Shown here: one piece after another, positions 54,335-61,495 of the stretch
Layout of the letters: each line of letters starts with the position of its first letter
Position numbering within the stretch: the first letter of the stretch is position 1
Assembly: GCF_023634805.2 (NCBI RefSeq)
Contig: NZ_CP106882.1
Location: 434,001 to 498,000 of the forward strand
Source: Comamonas endophytica
GTDB taxonomy: Bacteria; Pseudomonadota; Gammaproteobacteria; Burkholderiales; Burkholderiaceae_C
Direction: 5' to 3'
DNA length: 64,000 nucleotides
Notes under the pieces: generated by a model
Databases searched by the model: none
What the model was told of the DNA's origin: nothing
What the model saw: only the letters and a program-made list of their open reading frames with translations
Program-made: the position numbers and the translations under genes

Positions 54335-56335
54335 GTGACTTTCGATCTCGTTGCGTTCGCACGCGAGGCGGTCGCGGTTTCCACGCCGGCACAGCTGTTG
54401 ACTCTGGCACGCGACGCTGCTGCCGCGGTTTGCACCGGCCCGGTCTTTGCCGCGCATCTTTCCCCGGACTGGCAGTGGGAACATGCGCTGCTGGCATGTC
54501 CCGCCGCATCCGGCGCGCCCGCCGCAGCGGCCGTGCGGCCGGCACTGTCTGCCGTGCATCGGCAGCTGTCACTCGCGCCGCGGACCCTGTACCTGCAGCG
54601 GGCGCCGGATACCGAAGCCCTGTTCATGGCCCTGTGTCCGGATGGCCAGGTCCTTTGTGCCGTCCCGATGTGCGATCGCGATGGCGCGCCCACGGGCAGC
54701 CTGGTTGTGGACGAAGCCGCCCTGCGCGGCAATGCCGAGACGCTGCGCAGCCTGGAGGCCATCGCCGCCATTTCCGGCACTTCGCTGCAGGCGGCATGGC
54801 AGCATGCCGGCGCGCGCCGCGACCAGGAGCGTCTGCAGCTGCTTTCCGAAACCACGAATGATTCCTTTTGGGACCTGGATGTGGCGTCGGGAGAGATGTG
54901 GTGGGGCGGCAAGCTGGATCATGTCCTCGGCACGCAGCCGCGCATGTCGAAGCGGGTGGACTGGCGCCATGCGCGGATCCATCCCGAAGATGCGGACCGC
55001 GTAGTCAGCTCCTTCGATGCGGCCCTGCGCAGCCAGGCATCTTCGTGGAATGCACCCTACCGGCTGCCGGGTTTCAGCGGGCAGGATATCCACGTCCGGG
55101 AGCATGCCTACTTCCTGCGCGACGCCGCCGGCGTGGCCTACCGGGCCATCGGCACGATCCGCGACGTCAGCGCGCTCAAGGAACTGCTGCTGCGCGAGCG
55201 TGCAGCGCGTGCGCAGGCCGAGCAAGCCAGCCTGGTGAAGGACCAGTTCCTGGCGATGCTGGGCCATGAACTGCGCAATCCGCTGGCGCCCATCGTCACG
55301 GTGATCACGCTGCTGGAGCTGCGCTCGGCCGGTCCCGACAAGCATCTGCAGATCCTGCGCCGCCAGACCGAGCACCTGGTGCGGCTGGTGGACGACCTGA
55401 TGGATGTCGCGCGCATCAGCACGGGCAAGGTGGAACTGACGAAGGTACGCACGTTGGTGGAGCCCTTGCTGCAGCGCGCCGCGGAGATGTCGCAGCCCCT
55501 TTTCGAGCAGCGCCGGCACCATCTGGACATCGACGTGTCCGCGGATGTGGAGATCGACGCCGACATCGCGCGCATGACCCAGGTCCTGACCAACCTGCTG
55601 TCGAATGCGGCGAAATACACCGAGCCCGGAGGCCGGGTACGCGCCGTGGTGCGCCAGGAGGCCGGGCAGGCCGTGATCCGTATCCGGGACAACGGCATAG
55701 GCATTGCGGCGGATTTCCTGCCGAAGATCTTCGAGATGTTCTCGCAGAGCCACCAGGCGCTCGACCGGGCCCAGGGCGGCCTGGGCCTGGGGCTGGCGAT
55801 CGTCAGGAACCTGGTGCACCAGCATGGCGGATCCGTGCAGGCGTGCAGCGAGGGCTTGGGACTGGGCGCCGAAATGGTGCTGCGCCTGCCCCTGGCCGCC
55901 GAAGCGGTGGCGCCGACGGCCCTTGCCGGCCCGCAGGCCATCGACAGGCAATCGGCCCCCTGCAGCATCCTCATCGTGGACGACAACCAGGACGCTGCGA
56001 CACTGCTGGGCGAGTGGTTCAACGCACAAGGATGCAGGGTGCGCATTGCGCATCATCCGGCGCAAGCCCTCGATCTGTTCGGGCAGGAGCCGCCGGAGGT
56101 CGCGCTCGTGGATATCGGCTTGCCGGCAATGGACGGTTATGAGCTCGTGCGCAGAATGCGGGCCCTCCCGGAAGGCGCGCATTCCAGGATCGTGGCCGTC
56201 ACGGGCTACGGTTCGGCGTCCGACGTGCAGAAGGCCATTGCCGCGGGTTTCGATGCCCATCTGGCAAAGCCCATCTCGCTTGGCTTGCTGTCGCAACTGC
56301 TGGCGGAGCGGCACAAGGCCAAGACAGCGCTGTGA
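54335..56335 (+). CDS. Hybrid sensor histidine kinase with GAF/PAS input and receiver
   Basis: A 666-residue cytoplasmic kinase with no membrane segment. An N-terminal GAF-like region (about 10-155) and a PAS domain with a PAC tail (about 160-280, EMWWGGKLDHVLG to RDVSALK) precede the HisKA dimerisation helix (AMLGHELRNPL, His311) and the ATPase domain (NLLSNAAKYT, DNGIGI, GGLGLGLAI). A receiver domain follows (about 545-660; ILIVDDNQD, phosphoacceptor Asp593 in VDIGLPAMDGY). It starts with GTG. There is no output domain, so signal must pass by phosphotransfer. Adjacent to an Lrp gene on the opposite strand. Confidence 0.92.
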   Translation: MTFDLVAFAREAVAVSTPAQLLTLARDAAAAVCTGPVFAAHLSPDWQWEHALLACPAASGAPAAAAVRPALSAVHRQLSLAPRTLYLQRAPDTEALFMALCPDGQVLCAVPMCDRDGAPTGSLVVDEAALRGNAETLRSLEAIAAISGTSLQAAWQHAGARRDQERLQLLSETTNDSFWDLDVASGEMWWGGKLDHVLGTQPRMSKRVDWRHARIHPEDADRVVSSFDAALRSQASSWNAPYRLPGFSGQDIHVREHAYFLRDAAGVAYRAIGTIRDVSALKELLLRERAARAQAEQASLVKDQFLAMLGHELRNPLAPIVTVITLLELRSAGPDKHLQILRRQTEHLVRLVDDLMDVARISTGKVELTKVRTLVEPLLQRAAEMSQPLFEQRRHHLDIDVSADVEIDADIARMTQVLTNLLSNAAKYTEPGGRVRAVVRQEAGQAVIRIRDNGIGIAADFLPKIFEMFSQSHQALDRAQGGLGLGLAIVRNLVHQHGGSVQACSEGLGLGAEMVLRLPLAAEAVAPTALAGPQAIDRQSAPCSILIVDDNQDAATLLGEWFNAQGCRVRIAHHPAQALDLFGQEPPEVALVDIGLPAMDGYELVRRMRALPEGAHSRIVAVTGYGSASDVQKAIAAGFDAHLAKPISLGLLSQLLAERHKAKTAL

Positions 56336-56402
56336 TTCCACCAGGGCGAAACGGAGGTCCCGCACCGCCGCGCGCTGTCCCTGCCCCTTGCCGCGCCCCG
56401 GA

Positions 56403-56870
56403 TCAGCGGTCCAGGGGCAGATGCAGCGATTCCTTCACCTCCTCCATGACCACCACGCTGCGCGACGCTGCCGCGACCGGCAGCCTCTTGAGGATGTTTC
56501 CAAGCAGGTGCCGGTACTCGCCCATGCCACGCAGCCTGAACTTGACCAGGTAGTCATAGTCGCCGGAGACCAGGTGGGCTTCCATCACCTCGGGCATCTG
56601 CGCCAGCTCCCTCTTCACCTTGTCGAAGACATCGGCGGACTTCTCGGACAGCTTGATTTCCACGAACACCAGCAGGGTCCTGCCCAGCGCCTCGGGCGAC
56701 AGGCGCGCGTGGTAGCCCTCGATGACGCCCTCGCGCTCCATTCTCTTCACCCGCTCGGTGCACGGGGATGCCGACAGCCCCACCTTCTCCGCCAGATCGG
56801 TCATGGAAATGCGCCCCTGGCGCTGCAGGACATCGAGGATGGCGAGATCGATCCGGTCGGCCTGGAACAT
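56403..56870 (-). CDS. Lrp/AsnC-family transcriptional regulator
   Basis: A 155-residue Lrp-type regulator. The N-terminal winged helix (about 5-60; GRISMTDLAEKVGLSASPCT) is followed by an RAM ligand-binding domain (about 68-150) with VSGDYDYLVKFRLRGMGEYR. It diverges from the D-amino acid dehydrogenase gene, the layout of DadR and dadA, and probably activates it in response to alanine. A 15-bp inverted repeat lies between them. The alternative, Lrp itself, is less likely given the neighbour. Confidence 0.88.
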   Translation of the reverse strand: MFQADRIDLAILDVLQRQGRISMTDLAEKVGLSASPCTERVKRMEREGVIEGYHARLSPEALGRTLLVFVEIKLSEKSADVFDKVKRELAQMPEVMEAHLVSGDYDYLVKFRLRGMGEYRHLLGNILKRLPVAAASRSVVVMEEVKESLHLPLDR

Positions 56871-56902
56871 TGACTGTGGAACCTGGAAAAGCAGATGAAA
56901 AA

Positions 56903-56917
56903 CAGTGAATTACACTG
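56903..56917. promoter_or_regulatory. CAGTG inverted repeat between lrp-type and dadA-like genes
   Basis: CAGTGAATTACACTG has perfect 5-bp arms (CAGTG/CACTG) and a 5-bp AT-rich spacer. It lies 33 bp upstream of the regulator start (56870) and 81 bp upstream of the dehydrogenase start (56998). It is a good candidate operator for the divergent pair. Confidence 0.55.
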
Positions 56918-56997
56918 CGTATCATAGCAATAACAGCGAAAACACCTGCACATGCCTTTCTAAAATTCCTTATCCCCCGCCAACCGCCGGATGGTCC

Positions 56998-58293
56998 ATG
57001 AAAGTCATTGTTGCAGGCAGCGGCATCGTCGGAACCGCCACCGCGTATTACCTGGCCCGGGCCGGCGCCGAGGTCACGGTCATCGACCGCCAGCCCGGTC
57101 CGGCGCTGGAAACCAGCTTCGCCAATGCCGGCCAGATCTCGCCGGGCTACTCGACGCCCTGGGCCGCGCCAGGCATTCCGCTCAAGGCGCTTCGATGGTT
57201 GGCCCGCAAGCACGCGCCGCTTGCGCTGCGCCCCGATGGCAGCCTGTGGCAGTTGAGGTGGATCGCGCAGATGCTGCGCAACTGCACCCCGCAGCGCTAC
57301 GCGGTGAACAAGGAGCGCATGATGCGCATCGCCGGCTACAGCCGCGACTGCCTGCGCGCCCTGCGCGGCGAGACCGGCATCCAATACGAGCAGCGCACGG
57401 GAGGCACGCTGCAGCTGTTTCGCAGCCAGGCGCAGATCGATGCGGCGCAACGGGACATCGCGGTTCTCGAGGAGTGCGGCGTCGCATACGAATTGCTGGA
57501 CCGGCAGTCACTGCCGCGTGTGGAGCCCGCGCTGGCTTTCGCACAGGACCGGCTCAGCGGCGGCCTGCACCTGCCTGGGGACGAAACCGGCGACTGCCAG
57601 CGGTTCGCGACGGAGCTGGCCCGCCTGGCACGCGGCCTGGGGGTGAAGTTCCTGTTCGGCCAGGACATCGAAGGCATCGAGGCGCACGCCGGCCGTGTCC
57701 AGGGCATCCTTGCCGGCGGCCAGCTCCTGCGGGCGCACGCCTACGTCATGGCGCTCGGCAGCTTCTCGCGCGGCCTGCTGCTGCCGCTTGCGCTCGAGCT
57801 TCCGGTCTATCCGGTCAAGGGCTACTCGCTCACCCTCCCGCTGGTGGACGCCGCGCGGGCGCCCGAATCCACGGTGCTGGATGAAACCTACAAGATCGCG
57901 ATCACGCGCTTCGATGACCGCATCCGCGTGGGCGGAATGGCCGAGCTGGCGGGCTTCGACATGCGGCTCGATCCGCGGCGCCGGGCCACGCTCGAGATGG
58001 TGGTCGGCGATCTGTTCCCGGGCGGCGACCTGCAGCGGGCCACGTTCTGGGCGGGCCTGCGCCCGATGACGCCCGACGGCACGCCGATCGTCGGCGCGAC
58101 CCGCTATGCCAACCTGTTCCTGAATACCGGCCATGGAACGCTGGGCTGGACCATGGCCTGCGGCTGCGGCCGCATCGTGGCCGACCTGGTCACCGGGCAG
58201 CGGCCCGAAATCGATACCGCAGGCCTGGGCATGGACCGCTATGCCGCTTCGGGCCGCCGCCTGCCGTTTGCACCCGCCCCCATGGCGGCATGA
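56998..58293 (+). CDS. dadA: D-amino acid dehydrogenase small subunit (DadA family)
   Basis: A 431-residue FAD-dependent oxidoreductase of the DAO superfamily. It has a dinucleotide-binding motif at the N-terminus ([20 protein letters not shown]), then [13 protein letters not shown], typical of DadA, and [14 protein letters not shown] and [16 protein letters not shown] near the C-terminus. It deaminates D-amino acids, mainly D-alanine, giving electrons to the respiratory chain. The ATG at 56998 gives family length; a longer frame adds unrelated residues. Several dadA paralogues occur in such genomes, so assignment of this one to alanine is tentative. No alanine racemase gene follows. Confidence 0.86.
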   Translation: MKVIVAGSGIVGTATAYYLARAGAEVTVIDRQPGPALETSFANAGQISPGYSTPWAAPGIPLKALRWLARKHAPLALRPDGSLWQLRWIAQMLRNCTPQRYAVNKERMMRIAGYSRDCLRALRGETGIQYEQRTGGTLQLFRSQAQIDAAQRDIAVLEECGVAYELLDRQSLPRVEPALAFAQDRLSGGLHLPGDETGDCQRFATELARLARGLGVKFLFGQDIEGIEAHAGRVQGILAGGQLLRAHAYVMALGSFSRGLLLPLALELPVYPVKGYSLTLPLVDAARAPESTVLDETYKIAITRFDDRIRVGGMAELAGFDMRLDPRRRATLEMVVGDLFPGGDLQRATFWAGLRPMTPDGTPIVGATRYANLFLNTGHGTLGWTMACGCGRIVADLVTGQRPEIDTAGLGMDRYAASGRRLPFAPAPMAA

Positions 58294-58508
58294 CCCGGCC
58301 CGGCCGGATGCACACCGGGACCATTGCATGGGGCAATCGCCTACAAGCACACGGGCGGTTGTTTCTTCCCCCCGGGTTCAAGCCGGGTCCACACTGAGGA
58401 TCCCATCGAAGGGCAGTCTGTAGTACCTCACGGTATTCCAAGATTCAGGCATCTGCCGGATACGCAGATAGCTTTCCTCCGTTTCCCAACCCGGCATAGG
58501 AGAAAACC

Positions 58509-58889
58509 ATGCTTAAGAATTCCATCAAGACACTTTCACTGGGCGCGGCTTTGGCATTGGCTGCCACGGGTGCTTTTGCGCAGACCACCAACAACAGCAC
58601 CGTCAACTCCAACCAGACGCCGGCTTCCGTCGGCGTGACGCCCCAGACGGCGAACGAAGCCAACCAGAAGGCCGTCCAGCGCTCCGACACCGGCACGCTG
58701 GTGCGCACCGAGCCCTCGGCTGCCGACCGGGCCCGCGACGCCGCCAACCGGGTGCAGAACAACGCCAACACCTCCGGCACTGCCACCACGGGCTCGACCG
58801 GCACCGGCACCACCATGGACAACAACACCAACGCCATGTCCACGGGCACCACTGGCCAGCGCCGCGCTCCCCGCGCGGACCGCAACTGA
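58509..58889 (+). CDS. Small exported Asn/Thr/Ser-rich protein
   Basis: A 126-residue protein. A signal peptide (LSLGAALALAATGAFAQTTN) is cleaved near residue 25. The mature part is low-complexity and hydrophilic, rich in Thr, Asn and Ser, with Arg near the end (QRRAPRADRN). No conserved fold is apparent; such proteins are probably disordered in the periplasm or at the cell surface. AGGAGA lies upstream of the ATG. It precedes a related-looking stress-type gene on the same strand, 51 bp apart, and may be cotranscribed. Function unknown. Confidence 0.76.
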   Translation: MLKNSIKTLSLGAALALAATGAFAQTTNNSTVNSNQTPASVGVTPQTANEANQKAVQRSDTGTLVRTEPSAADRARDAANRVQNNANTSGTATTGSTGTGTTMDNNTNAMSTGTTGQRRAPRADRN

Positions 58890-58940
58890 GCCTGAGCGCT
58901 TTCATCCGACCCTCCCACCATTGATTGAAAAGGAAATTTC

Positions 58941-59501
58941 ATGAACTACAACGCGACGACCGGCACTACCACCACCAACAACGGCACCCTTGTCACGGGC
59001 CTGTTCCGCGACCGCGAAAGCGCAGAAGCGGCCTACAACGCGGCCTCGGCCCGCGGTTACTCGCGCGATGACGTGAACCTGGTGATGTCGGACGAAACCC
59101 GCAACCGCCACTTCGCCAACGACGCGGCCGCCGGCACCCAGACCGAACTGGGCAACAAGGCAGCCGAAGGCGCCGGTATCGGCGGCGCCATTGGCGGCAC
59201 GCTGGGCGCGATCGTGGCGGCCGTCGCGGCTGTCGGCACCTCGCTGGCACTGCCTGGCGTGGGCCTGGTGGTTGCCGGCCCGCTGGCTGCAGCCCTGGCC
59301 GGCGCCGGTGCCGGCGCTGCCGGCGGCGGCCTGATCGGCGCGCTGATCGGCTGGAACATTCCGGAAGAGCGCGTGAAGCACTACGAACAGGGTATCAACG
59401 AAGGCGGCATCCTGATGGGCATGCGCGCCAAGAACGACGAAGATGCCACCTACCTGGAAAACGAGTGGAAGCAAAACCGCGGTGAGCATGTCTACCGCTA
59501 A
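58941..59501 (+). CDS. General stress protein 17M-like/glycine-zipper membrane protein
   Basis: A 186-residue protein. The first part, TLVTGLFRDRESAEAAYNAA followed by SARGYSRDDVNLVMSDE, is the GSP17M-type alpha/beta module. A very Gly/Ala-rich pair of hydrophobic segments follows (about 72-135; GAGIGGAIGGTLGAIVAAVA), a glycine-zipper pattern. The C-terminus (VKHYEQGINEGGILMGMRAK) is conserved in the family. It is likely a stress-responsive membrane protein with a soluble N-terminal module; molecular function unknown. AAAAGGAAA lies upstream. A perfect 34-bp palindrome follows its stop at 37 bp. Confidence 0.82.
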   Translation: MNYNATTGTTTTNNGTLVTGLFRDRESAEAAYNAASARGYSRDDVNLVMSDETRNRHFANDAAAGTQTELGNKAAEGAGIGGAIGGTLGAIVAAVAAVGTSLALPGVGLVVAGPLAAALAGAGAGAAGGGLIGALIGWNIPEERVKHYEQGINEGGILMGMRAKNDEDATYLENEWKQNRGEHVYR

Positions 59502-59537
59502 GCTTGCCTAGTCCGGCGCCGATCGCCTCGGACCATC

Positions 59538-59571
59538 CCGAACGGCCATTTCCGCGGAAATGGCCGTTCGG
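59538..59571. terminator. Perfect 34-bp palindrome after the stress-protein gene
   Basis: Arms CCGAACGGCCATTTCCG (59538-59554) and its exact complement (59555-59571) meet without a loop. It follows the plus-strand stop at 59501 and precedes an L,D-transpeptidase gene. It can fold as a strong hairpin in RNA, but no T-run follows (GCGTTTGG), so it is an atypical terminator or an mRNA-stabilising or attenuator-type element. Confidence 0.6.
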
Positions 59572-59609
59572 CGTTTGGCCGTCCCATTTGTCCTTCAAGT
59601 CCTTTCGCA

Positions 59610-60332
59610 ATGCCGTTTTCATTGTCGTATCCGTCGACGCCGCGGATGCCTGGCGTAGCCGCAGTGCCCGCTTGCCTGCAACTTCTTGCGCACCTGGGGG
59701 CCTGCGCCGCCCTGGCCTTGTCGCTGTGCCTTGGCACGCCGGCACATGCCAACGCAGGCGGGACAAACAGCGCCGCGGCACCCGCCGGGCTGAGTGGCGA
59801 AGCACTGCAGGTGGCGCAATGGATCCACGCCACGCAAGACAACCGGCGTCTGCCCTATCTGCTGGTCGACAAGCGCGCCGCGCGGGTGCATGTGTTCGAC
59901 GCGGCGGGCACGCTACAGGCGTCTTCGCCCGTACTGCTGGGCCTGGCGCGCGGCGACCACTCGGTGCCGGGCATCGGCGAGCGCCCGATGTCCGCCATCG
60001 CGGCGCACGAGCGCACCACCCCGGCCGGGCGCTTCCTGTCCGAGCCAGGGAACAATCTCAAGGGCGAAGACATCGTCTGGATCGACTATGACGCAGCCGT
60101 TTCGATGCACCGCGTCCGTACGGCCAACGCCGCCGACCGCAGGCTGCAGCGCCTGGCCAGCGCCACGGCGGCCGACAACCGCATTTCCTATGGCTGCGTG
60201 AACGTGCCGGAGCAGTTCTACAACCGCAACATCGCGCCGGTGTGGGGAAAGAAACCGGGGGTGATCTACGTGCTGCCTGAAACGCAGCCGGCTGCGTCGT
60301 TCTTCGGCTTTGGCACTGCCCGTGCACGTTGA
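59610..60332 (+). CDS. L,D-transpeptidase family (YkuD-type) exported protein
   Basis: A 240-residue exported protein. A signal-like stretch (about 28-48; LGACAALALSLCLGTPAHAN) precedes a YkuD-type catalytic domain (about 80-235) with LLVDKRAARVHVFDAAG and the active-site motif ISYGCVNVP (Cys196), with the His in SMHRVR. It would form L,D-cross-links in peptidoglycan or attach proteins to it. The start at 59610 leaves a long polar region before the hydrophobic core; a later start is possible. The terminal segment (AASFFGFGTARAR) is short. It ends just before the convergent chaperone gene. Confidence 0.84.
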   Translation: MPFSLSYPSTPRMPGVAAVPACLQLLAHLGACAALALSLCLGTPAHANAGGTNSAAAPAGLSGEALQVAQWIHATQDNRRLPYLLVDKRAARVHVFDAAGTLQASSPVLLGLARGDHSVPGIGERPMSAIAAHERTTPAGRFLSEPGNNLKGEDIVWIDYDAAVSMHRVRTANAADRRLQRLASATAADNRISYGCVNVPEQFYNRNIAPVWGKKPGVIYVLPETQPAASFFGFGTARAR

Positions 60333-60341
60333 CAAACAGTA

Positions 60342-60836
60342 TCAGGCCCGCGCTTGCAGCAGCAGTTCCAGGCTGCCGGCCGTGAATGCGCTGCCTTCAG
60401 CCGCTGTGCCGACGTCTGCATTGGTCAGGGCAGCTTGTTCGAGCTGTTTCTGCCACTCCTCCGTGGTGTGTACAAAGGCTTCCACAGCCGCGCCAAAGCT
60501 GGTGTCCTCCAGAAGCGTCCAGGGCAAGGGACGGGCCAGCACTGCACGCGGGAGCTGATCTCCGGAGAGGCTCAGGGTTGCGCCTGAAGTTTGCTGCCAG
60601 AAGAGATTGGCTCGCAGCAGCTTCTCGTAAAAAGCCAGGCTGCGCTGCGGCACCGGCCCCAGGTCCGAGTACAGCCAGAGTTCGTTTTCGGTTTCCCGGT
60701 ATTGCAGATTGACGACGATGCGCCGGTCCAGTTCCAGTGCGCAGCTCCCTTCTGCATCCAATTGAAATTGGCGCAACCCCATCCGTTGACCCAATGCACG
60801 TACCAGTGCCTGCACCTGTTCGGGTATGTTGTTCAT
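60342..60836 (-). CDS. CesT-family type III secretion chaperone
   Basis: A 164-residue acidic protein with the CesT/SycE class I chaperone layout. It has an N-terminal helix (VQALVRALGQRMGL), beta strands with QLDAEGSCALELD and RRIVVNLQY, then LWLYSDLGPVP, a helix YEKLLRANLFWQQT, the strand GATLSLSGDQL and a final helix (AAVEAFVHTTEEWQKQLEQ). Class I chaperones bind the N-terminal chaperone-binding domain of one effector and keep it secretion-competent. The ATG at 60836 overlaps the stop of the upstream gene (ATGA), coupling its translation. It is the last gene of the effector cluster. Confidence 0.88.
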   Translation of the reverse strand: MNNIPEQVQALVRALGQRMGLRQFQLDAEGSCALELDRRIVVNLQYRETENELWLYSDLGPVPQRSLAFYEKLLRANLFWQQTSGATLSLSGDQLPRAVLARPLPWTLLEDTSFGAAVEAFVHTTEEWQKQLEQAALTNADVGTAAEGSAFTAGSLELLLQARA

Positions 60837-61408
60837 GTGTGCTGTTTCTCGCTCAAGTGGGACAATTCCGCGTCGATGCGGCCAAACATCTGCGCAGGCG
60901 GTTGCCAACGGATATCTTCCATTGCGGCTTCGGGCCGCTCGATCCAGGCCCAGCCGGACCTGGAGAAGCGGGTGTATACCACCAGCAGCCTCTGCTCTGG
61001 CGTCAGGCGGCCCTGTTGTTTCAACTCTGCCAGACGCGGCAGCAATGTCCGGGTCCAGGCCAGCACGCTGTCGATCTCGGGGCGGGCCGTGTCCACGTCG
61101 GTATAGAGGCCGCCCCAAGGCAACTGCACGAACAGTGCCAGCGGCCCGCTCACCAGGTAATAGTGGAATGCCCAGCTCTGGATGCCATGGCCATCTATGG
61201 CCAACAGGGCGTAATCGCCCGAATTCGCGGGGCTCAGCAGTTCTGCCAGATACGCCTCCACCTCATAGGGAGAGGCGGCGATTTCACGGGTGCAATAGAT
61301 GCCGGGAGCGCGCTCGCGTATCCTGTCGGCCAACTCCGCAGGCAGTGCCGGAAGACTGAGGCCTACGGTACGTAGGAACGCTTCGGCTTGAAGCAGCTCG
61401 ATGTTCAT
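60833..61408 (-). CDS. Uncharacterised 191-residue protein of the effector cluster
   Basis: A soluble protein with no recognised domain. It begins with helical MNIELLQAEAFLRTVGLSLP and has a compact central part with SGDYALLAIDGHGIQSWAFH and FVQLPWGGLYTDVDT. The C-terminal half is helical and Trp-rich (SGWAWIERPE). No signal peptide or membrane helix. It lies 87 bp downstream of the large effector-like gene and overlaps the CesT chaperone by 4 bp. No Shine-Dalgarno is visible at 61408; the leader is AT-rich. It could be a second chaperone, a co-effector or an antagonist; nothing in the sequence decides. Confidence 0.72.
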   Translation of the reverse strand: MNIELLQAEAFLRTVGLSLPALPAELADRIRERAPGIYCTREIAASPYEVEAYLAELLSPANSGDYALLAIDGHGIQSWAFHYYLVSGPLALFVQLPWGGLYTDVDTARPEIDSVLAWTRTLLPRLAELKQQGRLTPEQRLLVVYTRFSRSGWAWIERPEAAMEDIRWQPPAQMFGRIDAELSHLSEKQHT

Positions 61409-61495
61409 GGAATATGTATGTATTAGAGGAAAAAAGCCAGGCTGCGGGCGCCGCGTCGCGGACCAGATCGCTGTTCTCGGCCTGGTGAAGCTGGC

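Noticed and set aside
58370..58402. tRNA-like T-arm: stem CCCGG/CCGGG with loop GTTCAAG after the dadA-like gene
   Set aside because: No matching acceptor stem, anticodon arm or D-arm could be folded around it, and no CCA-compatible end is present. It is at most a small hairpin, perhaps a terminator.
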